Part shown: positions 56,006 through 64,000 of the stretch, piece by piece
Layout of the letters: every line of letters begins with the position of its first letter
Numbering within the stretch: the stretch's first letter is position 1
NCBI GenBank assembly: GCA_963701675.1
Contig: OY969623.1
Coordinates: 1,984,001 to 2,048,000, forward strand
DNA: 64,000 nucleotides
Direction of reading: 5' to 3'
Source of the DNA: G963701675 sp963701675
GTDB lineage: Bacteria; Planctomycetota; Planctomycetia; Gemmatales; Gemmataceae
Program-made: the position numbers and the translations under genes
The notes under the pieces: generated by a model
What the model saw: only the letters and a program-made list of their open reading frames with translations
The model's database searches: none
What the model was told of the DNA's origin: nothing

Positions 56006-56738
56006 TCTTCCCCGACTCCCGGTCGACAATTGGAATATCCACAATCGCCGGCTTAACGCCGCCTTCTTTCCAGCTGTCGAACGACATTGCCATCTTTGCC
56101 ACGCCAACACCCGCCTCATCCGGGACCCGAACTGGTCCGTAGAAATGATGGCCTCAGCAACGCTGTTCCAGGTGGTACAACCTCGAAATGATTTTTCCGT
56201 TCGGCTCCTTGCTGGGAAACTCGACCTGCACAATCGGCTGGGCGGCATCGGGAACAAGATCGTGGAGCATGTGAACGAACGTCCCGGCGCCGACGCCAGT
56301 CGTCCCGACGTACACGGTCGTTCGCTCGGGGTTGTCGCCTCGTTGAAGCTTGTCCGTTGGTTGCACTATCATCGTGAGGGGACCACCAAAATGAAGAATG
56401 GGGGCATCTTGCGGCCGTTTGCCGAACGCGAGGTGGCCGTGCCCATCAACTCGAGCGAAGTGTAGCACCTTCTTCTCGGGAAAATGCCCATAGCATCGAG
56501 TATCAAGTTCGAGCGCCACCATCTGCCCCAGGCCGTTGGAAAGACTTCGTCGTGCTTTGTCGATGTACTCTTGCCATTCTTGAGACATCTCCGCGTCCGT
56601 ATCGCCGACTTTTTCCCTGTATTCAAGTTGGCCAATCATGAGGTTGGAGTGCGTGAATTTGCCAACGCTTAGGTCGCCCGCGTTGCAGAGTCGGAAAATA
56701 CAGCTGAACGCCAAGCTTGAGGGGATTTTCAAGTTCAT
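56006..56738 (-). CDS. hypothetical protein coupled to GT32, with in-frame TGA
   Basis: The start ATG overlaps the glycosyltransferase stop (ATGA). The frame runs to a TGA at 56154-56156 after ISRLYHLEQRC. In the same frame it continues GHHFYGPVRVPDEAGVGVAK, MAMSFDSWKEGGVKPAIVDI and ends at 56006. The part behind the stop is clearly protein-like (PVRVPDEAG, FDSWKEG), so the TGA is probably a mutated TGG or a sequence error rather than the natural end. No catalytic motif was recognised. A GT-associated cytoplasmic protein is a guess from context. Confidence 0.6.
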
Positions 56739-57592
56739 GGCTCTTTCGCCGCACGGTATTCCTGCCGATTTGAGAGCCTCCAGTTCCTGTAGTCATTGCG
56801 GTAACTAAGCGGCCATTTGCTGGTGGAGGTCTTTTCCCAGTCATGAACAACGACGAACATGTCCTCTGGGCATTCTTCATCAGCGAGTATTTCGTATATC
56901 GATTTCGTGAGGTTGCCAGGGCCAGTAGTTGCCTGCACTTCGGGGAGCACGCCTTGTGAATCTCGCTCAAGGGAGATCGTTGCGTTAAGCAATGCGCGCT
57001 CAACAATGGGGTGATTTCGGCCGGCAATCAGTGGAGTCGTATTGAAGTAAAAGATCCAGCTCAATTGGTCAGCGCCCGGTTTCGTAAAAATCTCGGGTGA
57101 AACCATTTGAGTTGTCGCGATGTCGTAGCAGAACGATTGAAGTTTCAAACGTTCATCTCTGAAGAGGTGATCGATTGGCGTTCCGTGGTACACATCGTCG
57201 GCGTCAACATAGAAGCCCCCTTCGACGAAGATGTAGGAATATCGGAAGTAGTCGGACTTCATCGAAGGGTGATAGCACTTGTCAAAAGCTATCTCATATC
57301 TTACGCCCAATCGGAGGCGGATAAAGTCCCTCGCAGCATTCTCGTCAAACACTTGGATCTCAAATCCGTCTTTTTCAAGTTCCTTCCATGTCTCCATGCA
57401 CTCCGCGACGTCTTCAGGCAATCGGCCGAGATCGTCCCAAAACTGGACGATGCGTCTGGAAGTGGCTGCGCTATGTGTCGGAGGTACCGGCGACCAATCA
57501 CCACGACGATGAACCAAATTCCTAACAAAATTGGAGCGGTCACGTTCGTCGCTGGGAAGAGGATCTTCTTCAGGAGGCTCGGTCATGTTCAC
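56735..57592 (-). CDS. GT32-type glycosyltransferase
   Basis: RRIVQFWDDLGRLPEDVAEC, then KSDYFRYSYIFVEGGFYVDA with DXD motif YVDADDVYHG and LKLQSFCYDI are the hallmarks of the family that transfers sugars in capsule, glycan or glycolipid synthesis. 285 residues, intact. No membrane segment or signal, so cytoplasmic. It is translationally coupled to the next gene by ATGA. Confidence 0.9.
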   Translation of the reverse strand: MNMTEPPEEDPLPSDERDRSNFVRNLVHRRGDWSPVPPTHSAATSRRIVQFWDDLGRLPEDVAECMETWKELEKDGFEIQVFDENAARDFIRLRLGVRYEIAFDKCYHPSMKSDYFRYSYIFVEGGFYVDADDVYHGTPIDHLFRDERLKLQSFCYDIATTQMVSPEIFTKPGADQLSWIFYFNTTPLIAGRNHPIVERALLNATISLERDSQGVLPEVQATTGPGNLTKSIYEILADEECPEDMFVVVHDWEKTSTSKWPLSYRNDYRNWRLSNRQEYRAAKEP

Positions 57593-57639
57593 TAGTTGTG
57601 TGGTGTTGCTTTAAGTGGATACACTTGATCTTACCACGT

Positions 57640-57947
57640 CAGGACATCGTCGTCTTTCAAGCAGTGACCTGCTCATCGCGGGCACTACGGCAAGCACACT
57701 CCTCGGTGGTGAAGGCGACGACATTCTTGATTGCAGCGACACCTGATTAGAGTCGTAGTTCGTGGTGCCGCCGATAACCAAGCTTGCAAGCGGCAACGGC
57801 GTACCGGCTCTGAACGCCACGACGGTAACCAACAACGGCGGGGGAAACACCTTGACCGGTGGCATGGATCGCGATTTGTTCTTCGGGAAGTCAGCGCTTG
57901 ATACCAATGACTGGAGCTCGGCGACGGAGGCTTTCGTCTCGGTGTAA
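57640..57947 (+). pseudogene. RTX-like/LEPR protein, C-terminal remnant
   Basis: DLLIAGTTASTLLGGEGDDI, broken by stops at about 57746, then NATTVTNNGGGNTLTGGMDR, DLFFGKSALDTNDW and a stop at 57945-57947. The DLLIAGTT and LDLFFG-type landmarks are known from the ends of calcium-binding repeat proteins of planctomycetes. Most of the gene is deleted. Confidence 0.55.
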
Positions 57948-58154
57948 TGTAAGCGTCCCGCGGACTGAAAGTATCCGTCGCGGACCACGGCGTTATGACG
58001 CCACTGACTGCGAGCTTGACAACGCAGTCGAACAAAGGCTGGATCAAATCAGACGTACGACAAGTATCGAGATGCACGTACGTATGTACCGTCTTCATGC
58101 CCTTCGGGCGAAGCACGAAGGCTGACCGCCGCGGATCAACGGGAGTCCGCTGGT

Positions 58155-58212
58155 CTTCGCATTTCGGTGATTTTGCGAAGCGCTTTCGCAATTCGGTGAT
58201 TTTGCGAAGCGC
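58155..58212 (+). repeat. 29-base hairpin repeat, two tandem copies
   Basis: Copies at 58155-58183 and 58184-58212 are contiguous and differ at two positions. Each can form a hairpin from TTCGCA and TGCGAA. Other copies lie at 29477 and 1842. Confidence 0.7.
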
Positions 58213-58298
58213 GACGGCTGACCTGAGCATCGGGAACATCTCACATTCGAAAGGAAGAGTCACGATTCGCTTCAGAAACGACCTTCTTTATTGGATGA

Positions 58299-60730
58299 CT
58301 ACGTCAACTCCGACGAAAACAGGTCCAACGACGGATCAGTGTTTGCGACGAGCGTGACACGGGCCACGTGTCGCGAGCCGTATTTCGCACGGGGCGCCAC
58401 CGCGGTCGTATTCTCATCCTGAGGTCTCGTCGCGGAACTGCCCAAAGGCTGCCCGTTCATAGTGGTCGGCCGCAACGGCTCCGTAACATCTAGCGGCGTG
58501 AACAGCCGCGGCCCATGTCCGATCGGCAGCGGCGGCCAGTCGGCGGCGTTGACCAGCAGCCCCAGGTTCGCGGGATACGGTGGATCACCGGCTCCCGTAG
58601 TCACCACGAGATCGGCAAAACCGTCGCCCGTGTAGTCGCCGGCTGCCCCGGAGAAGGTCACGGCTCCCGCGAAGTAGCTTTGGGAAGGCTGAAGCGTACC
58701 GTCACCATTGCCCAAGAACAGCGCTGCCTCGCCGATTAAGTCAGTGGAGCCGATACCGGCCACGTCCTGTATGCCGTCGCCATTGAAGTCTGCGACGAGA
58801 GAAAAAGGCGCCGCGCCAGCGTAACTTACCGCCGGCTCGAAAGTCCCATCGCCATTACCCAGAAGTATCGCGACCTGAGTGGAGGAATGCGTAACCACCA
58901 AGTCAGCAGCGCCGTCGCCGTTGAGGTCGCCCGCGGCCACATGGCGGACTTGGCTGCCGATGTTGTAACTGACAGCAGGCTGGAAGCCGCCGGTTCCGGT
59001 GGCGAGAAGTACGCTAACCGTGCTCGCGTTATCGTTGTTCGCCGCGGCGATGTCATCCACCGCGTCATCATTCAAATCGGCCACGGCAACCCATGCCGGC
59101 GCGGGTCCGGCACTGTAGCTCGCCGGCGCCCCGAACGTCCCGTTGCCGTTACCCAGTAGGACGACGACGGTGTTGGATGACCCGAGTGCCAGGTCGCGGT
59201 GGCCGTCGGAATTAAAGTCGCCAGTCTGGATACTTCCCCCGCTGCCGGGGTATGTGAGGACCGCCTGGAACGTCCCGTCCCCGTTACCCAGCAGGACGCT
59301 CACCACACCGCCGTGGGCCACTGCCAAGTCTGGCTTGTTATCGTGATTGAAGTCATCGCTCGTGATCATCTTGGGGTTAAACGGAAGCGCATAGCTCGCG
59401 ATGGACGCGAACGAACCACCCCCCAAACCTAAAAAGACCTCAATGGACGGATTACAGCTTTCGTTCTTGCACACTTCGGCGGTGGCAATGTCGAGTCGCC
59501 CGTCGGCATTGAGATCCATGGCGGTGACGGACTGAACAGGACCCGCGGGCGGGACGGCGCGGGCGCTGCAAAGTTGCCGTCGGGCAAGCCCGGAACTACG
59601 ACCACGGTATACAGAGACGGGCTGGCGAGGTCCAACCGGCCATCGTTGTCGAAGTCGGCCGCTGCCACGGACTTCGTTGGAAAAGTGAGCAGATAGCTCT
59701 GCGGGCCGGCAAACGAGCCATCGCCGTTCCCATGTAAGATATGGAGTGCACCACCTCCAAAGTCGCGGTCGGTCACAGCCAAGTCGAGGATTGTGTCGCC
59801 GTCGAAGTCCGCCGCCAATACGTGATTCGGATCGAGACCGACTGCGCGTGCCGCTGGACCGCCAAAGGTGCCGTCTCCGTTTCCGAACAAAAAGTTCACT
59901 TGTCCGTTCGGTTTGGTGTTGTTGGCTGTGACCAAGTCTGGATTGCCGTCGTTGTTGAAGTCGCCGACCGCAAGCGCCACGGGTTTGGTTCCCGCTGCGT
60001 AAGAGACGGCAGTGAAGGAACCACCACCGGCACCGAGAAGTACGGTCGCCGTGCCGCTGCTTGTGTTAATCACGGCTAGGTCCGGGACCGCGTCACTGTT
60101 GAAATCACCGACGGTTACTGCACCCGGCGCGGTGCCGGCAGCGAAAGCTCCCACGCGCCGGAATTTGCCGGTCCCGGTCCCCCGCAACACGTTGACCTTA
60201 CCGGAGCCATCGCTGGTCACCACGAGGTCGAGGTGGCCATCGCCGGTGACATCAGCCGTCGTGATCGAGGTCAGCTTGTCACCCGCGCCGTACGCCTGGT
60301 AGGGGAGAAAGGTGCCATCGCCGCGGTTGAGGAAGACGCCGACGCGGCCCACGCTGTTGCCGTTGCAACAACCGTAGCTGGCGGAGGCGAAGTCCGGGAA
60401 GCCGTCGCCGTTGAAATCGCCGGCCGTGATGGCCCGGGCGTCGAAGCCCGCCGCTTGGTAACCTGTCTGCTGGATTAGTGCGCCCTGTCCGTCGTTGAGC
60501 AGCACGCCCAGCCACCCGCTCTCGTGGGCGGTGACCACGTCGAGGGCGCCGTCGGCATTAAAGTCCGCGACGGCCAAATTCCGAAGGTAGCCGGAAGCGT
60601 TATCCGGATAAAGGGCCGCCGTGACAAAGCTCGGAAGATTCCTCGCCTCCAGAGGCTCCAAGCCCGGCCGCCAGCGCTCGACACGTGACCGATGGCTGCT
60701 GGTTTCTCTACGAAACTCAAATCTCGTCAT
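58299..60730 (-). CDS. LEPR-XLL FG-GAP/VCBS beta-propeller protein, frameshifted
   Basis: The ATG at 60730 follows AAAGGAG; LEPR motif WRPGLEPLEARNLPSF. About 13 VCBS/FG-GAP units (AGDFNGDGFPDFASASYG, VGDFNSDAVPDLAVINT, AADFDGDTILDLAVTDR) give one or two propellers. The first frame ends at 59429 with a non-repetitive tail. Adding one C to the run at 59551-59553 joins FAAPAPS to PPAGPVQSVTAMDLNADGRL, and the protein then continues through seven more units to 58299, ending DPSLDLFSSELT. It is distinct in sequence from the 2-9 kb array. Confidence 0.9.
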
Positions 60731-60789
60731 TGCAATGCTCCTTTCAACGGGCCGGACCGGTTTCAAGGGAAAGTTGGCACCATAGCGCA

Positions 60790-61092
60790 TCAGGGTACGA
60801 TCGGTGTCGCGGTGAGGGGTTGCTTGAAGGCGCGCTCGCTGACTTTCGCCACGAAGGCATCGTAAGAAGGCGTCATAGTTTCCTGAAAAGGATTGACCAT
60901 CGGGAAGTCGGCCGAAGCAGTATTTCCGACTACGTACGCGTTCCCCGTTTTGTCCACGTCTACGCCGAAGGCACCGTCTGAAGCCGTTCCGCCTAGATAG
61001 CTGGAGTACAAGAGGCGATTGCCATCGGAGGAAATCTTCGCGACGAAGCCATCGTGGGCGCCGCCGTCTTCACGGTGCGCGATGCCCGCCAT
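60790..61092 (-). pseudogene. SBBP-repeat propeller protein, C-terminal fragment
   Basis: DGFVAKISSDGNRLLYSSYL, GGTASDGAFGVDVDKTGNAY and VVGNTASADFPMVNPFQETM form one and a half SBBP blades. The upstream part is missing; it stops 60 bases before the FG-GAP gene. Confidence 0.7.
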
Positions 61093-61417
61093 ACCGACAC
61101 GACCACCGCCAGCCGCCCGTTACTCCAAAGTCCGGTTTCCGAAATACTCGAAAACGGACGTGTATGCTACCTGTGGCAGCCAAGGGACATGCTGTTGGCC
61201 CCATTGCGAGACGAGTACGACGCCAACGACGACAGCGAGGAATATGATGATGCCGATCGGGCGTACGTGCAGGTCCCGAATCGTGCCACGGACCACATGG
61301 AAGCATTGCTCCGGCGCCCTCAAGCCAGCCGGCGTTGGACGTACGCCCCGTAAGCGACCAGAATGATAATCGCACCAACGGTGGACATGAACAGGCCAAG
61401 CTCCGGATGTTGCCGCT

Positions 61418-61636
61418 GTGCGCATACATGACGCAGGCGGTACTGGTTGGGCAACTCTCCATTTGGTCACCAGCGATGCACCGACTATTCGGCATGTTAC
61501 CATCAGCATTCCATCGGTTTGGGAAGGGAAGGAAGTGAACCTAGGTTTCTTCGTCCAAAACGACCAATCCGGAAACTCAGGCCCGGGATGGGCGGTCGAT
61601 AACGTCGTGGTGAAGGACCAGGGCCCTGCGCTCTAG
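61418..61636 (+). pseudogene. possible C-terminal fragment of an exported beta-sandwich protein
   Basis: SVWEGKEVNLGFFVQNDQSG, then GPGWAVDNVVVKDQ resembles the last two strands of MAM/choice-of-anchor-type domains (GW-DNV). The upstream part of the frame has no pattern. Weak. Confidence 0.35.
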
Positions 61637-61790
61637 TCTCTTCGTGTCGTCTCCAGCATAAGTGGTGGATCGGCGGCCCGATGCTCCTTCATGGAAGTTC
61701 AACCGAGAGCCGGTAAACTAGTCCTCAAGTGGAAGCCGGCAACAGCACGTGATCGTTCTGCCGTAATCACCCAACTCAGGAGAATGTCGA

Positions 61791-63540
61791 ATGGAGCACA
61801 CCAGGGATCAACGAAATCAGTCGCGTCTAAGACTTCTCGTGCTTGAAGATCGCACATTGCCCAGCGCGTTACTCGCGACCGGCATCGAGCTTGACAGTTT
61901 GGAGGATGTAACGGACAACCAACAATTCGAATCAGCCTCCCGGATTCACCGAGCTCAGTCCGTTGACTTTCATTTCACACCGCAAGAGCTAGCGCAGACG
62001 GAGATGATTACGGCTCCAGCGCCTTTCAGCAAAGAAGTAGGACCCCCACAGTTGGCACAGGCAACCGAGATCAGCACTAACGCGGCAATTCACCAGCCGA
62101 CAACGATTCAGCGATTTTCGGTCGGTGGTCGGAACGTCATGAAAAAGACACTAACGAACCAAGCGGTCAATGCAAAGGTAACCAAGCTCGACCTCGAGCA
62201 TCCGCGGGTTATTCCGCATACCCGTTCGTTTGCGCTGCGCCCGGCGGCGGGCCAAAATCTGCCGACTGGTCCACCTACGATACGCCGGGAACTAATCGCG
62301 TCGACACGGTGCAGGACGTGGCGTTGGTGTGGGCCGGCGCGGGCACGTACATTGCCGTGGGAAACCAGGGCCGCGTCGGCACGATCAAGCAATACAACGC
62401 CGCCGGTGCCCTTATCAACACACAGCTCGCCATGCCAGCCCCAGGAAATCGAGTTGTGATCAAAGGCACTGCAACTCACCCGGTAAGTGGCAATAAGTAT
62501 GTTTTGAAACATGTGTTTACAGCGGCGGGAGCCTTCGTAAACTCTTTCGTCGAATGTTATCCACCTCTCGCAGGAGGCGCCGGGTTTTCCGTGGCTTGGC
62601 CTCCCAACGTACAGCTCAATGCCATTACCGTTAGAAACTTGTCGCGGGCGCCACTTGAGATCAGCGTCGCCGGCACCGTGGATATCGGTGCAGGTCACGA
62701 TGTACTCCTCATCTCCCACATGGATACCAACCTTACCGGAATCGTTGACGTCGCGCTTGACTTTGGCACGGCTACCCAAGGATTGTCCCTCGCGACGGAC
62801 GATTCGGACACGCGCTACGCGGGGCGCGGCTCGATAACAGCGGCATCGGTCAACCGCTTAATGTCGCGCTAGCAAGCGACGACTCGACTTTACCTTGGGG
62901 CGGCGGCTTCATATGGAGCCTCGGCTCGCCGTCCGATCGAGCGTCGACCGGTTTCTATGGCATGACTGCCGTCGCCGGACAACTTTACATGAGTGGTAGA
63001 TTGCCCGACTTCGCATTCAACCCGGCGATCTCGCCTGACACCCAAGACTATGAGAATAACGTCATAGCGAATGTGAGTGCGTCTGACGGCGTTACCGCAG
63101 TCTATGCTTTTGGCTACGGAATTTCCGGGGGCGACTATGGGTCAGACGACAGCGATGTAACTCCGTCGGGCCACTTAGTCACAACCGGTAGCGCGGACAC
63201 GTACGCCGTCCAGACGGATGCTCAGGCCCTTACGGTTGGCGACCTATCCCAGTTCGACGCGGCGGGCGCACCAATCGCTTTTCGAGACACCGGCGACTGC
63301 GATGGCACCCTCAATAAGGATACCGACGGTCGTGGCGTCGCCATTGACCCGTCCGGTGATGTGTTGATTGGCGGAATCACCAACGCGGGCAAGGTTTCGT
63401 TTGAAGCGGGTCTGTGTCCCACAGGAAATCCCCCGCAGCTCTTGAGCGGAGACTCCACCTATGGGCCAACTGGATCTCCGCCCGAAGGCCCGCCATCGGA
63501 CGGCTACGTATTCAAGGACAACAATCCGGTGGGAACCTAG
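61791..63540 (+). CDS. LEPR-type surface protein with propeller-like repeats, two frameshifts
   Basis: MEHTRDQRNQSRLRLLVLED then RTLPSALLA is a short LEPR-type N-terminus; AGGAGA precedes the ATG. A missing G at the GGG run near 62205 joins LEHPR to GYSAYPFVCAAPGGGPKSAD, and a missing G at the GGGG run 62821-62824 joins DTRYAG to ARLDNSGIGQPLNVALASDD. The last part (VAIDPSGDVLIGGITNAGKV) looks like a propeller blade. The complete protein would have about 583 residues. The family is not certain. Confidence 0.78.
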
Positions 63541-63768
63541 CTCGCGGGCGAAGTTGTTGAACCGTGGGCATTTTCCGCGGTTTCGCGACCCGGCGCCGCC
63601 GTGGCTTCGCGTTGCAGTGCTTCGGCGCGTGTGCCGGAGTCGGCAGCAGTCTCGACTGCCAGTGGCTGCAACGACTGACGCGGCAGCGACCAGATCTAGG
63701 ACCGATCCTACTCCGGGTTTAGATCTTGCCTCGTACGACAAGACCCGATTGCCCTCACCAGGCGCCAG

Positions 63769-64000
63769 CTAACGAGGTTTCGCAAGCGCTTTGTTCAGAA
63801 AAGCCGCAACCTCATCGATCATTTCTGGCATCACAGGCACGGCCGAATCGAAGTAGGCCGTGCGCTGCTCGGCTGGCGTTGTTGCGCGTTTGAATACATG
63901 ATTCATGTTCTCCACCACATAGAGCTTGGCGTCTTTCTTCGCCTCAGACAGGCGCCTGGAATCGGCCGTGGAGACCTGAACGTCCGTGGTTCCTTGTACG
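63769..64000 (-). CDS. alpha/beta hydrolase, C-terminal part (runs off the window)
   Basis: The minus-strand frame is open from the window edge to a TAG at 63769-63771 and reads VQGTTDVQVSTADSRRLSEA, KLYVVENMNHVFKRA and MIDEVAAFLNKALAK. QGTTDVQV carries the acid and NMNHVFK the histidine of a serine-hydrolase triad; the nucleophile would lie beyond the window. Confidence 0.75.
   Translation of the reverse strand, partial: VQGTTDVQVSTADSRRLSEAKKDAKLYVVENMNHVFKRATTPAEQRTAYFDSAVPVMPEMIDEVAAFLNKALAKPR

Noticed and set aside
56154..56156. TGA as selenocysteine codon
   Set aside because: No SECIS-like hairpin was recognised behind it and the context (RC-stop-GHH) is better explained by a W codon change. 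Kept only as an in-frame stop.
61320..61410. Short minus-strand piece (GLFMSTVGAIIILVAYGAYV) resembling the end of a small membrane protein
   Set aside because: Only about 28 residues, no start or ribosome site, and no upstream continuation.
1..64000. tRNA, rRNA, CRISPR arrays and replication origin
   Set aside because: Read for tRNA-like cloverleaf ends, rRNA landmarks and regular arrays; none was recognised. A covariance-model search would be decisive.

Overview
The window reads as a bacterial chromosome of the phylum Planctomycetota. The main evidence is a series of secreted or surface proteins whose N-termini carry the planctomycete LEPR-XLL sorting motif (forms seen here: LETLEARRLLS, VEVLEDRRLLT, LEPLEARNLPS, LEPLEDRVVPS). 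Supporting evidence is an ECF sigma factor translationally coupled to a membrane Ser/Thr kinase-WD40 protein, HAF, delta-60, SBBP and FG-GAP propeller proteins, and IS256, IS21, IS630 and IS4 elements. No housekeeping operon, rRNA or tRNA was recognised. This is an accessory region dominated by surface beta-propeller proteins and broken genes. The order or family cannot be fixed from the sequence.

Layout. 0-2 kb: an amidase and a WD40 fragment. 2.2-9 kb: four tandem paralogous seven-bladed FG-GAP propellers with related spacers. 9.4-17.7 kb: a decayed mobile region with a TIR/GEVED/VCBS mosaic abutting a truncated serine recombinase, a choice-of-anchor R fragment, a membrane protein, an IS630 remnant, a kinase fragment, and a MobF relaxase split by a complete IS256 with a 9-bp target duplication. 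17.8-26.9 kb: two paralogous ECF sigma factors and several LEPR-XLL genes. Three copies of one promoter-like element (TGTMACA, 15 bases, GCATTAGTACTT) lie here, two of them immediately after a sigma gene and before a LEPR gene. 26.9-29.4 kb: an IS21 element that cut a LEPR gene. 29.7-32.6 kb: a DUF4062-STAND ATPase-TPR protein, a candidate immune NTPase. 33-37 kb: remnants and small unknown genes. 37.4-41.2 kb: the sigma/kinase-WD40 operon. 41.6-48.7 kb: LEPR genes, a glycoamylase-like protein and an oxidoreductase. 48.7-52.4 kb: two adjacent genes carrying opposite halves of a trypsin-like fold. 53-64 kb: sigma and LEPR fragments, alpha/beta hydrolases, a GT32 glycosyltransferase pair and further LEPR propellers.

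Working picture. Sigma factors probably drive dedicated surface-protein genes. The propellers and their conserved basic C-terminal tails probably sit on or in the cell envelope, and duplication, deletion and IS activity reshuffle the set.

Caution. At least a dozen otherwise well-conserved genes are broken by a single-base indel, most of them in a C, G or T run of two to five bases. Many of these are as easily explained by homopolymer sequencing or assembly errors as by real decay. They are annotated as one gene with a frameshift. True truncations (IS insertions, chimeric junctions) are labelled pseudogene.
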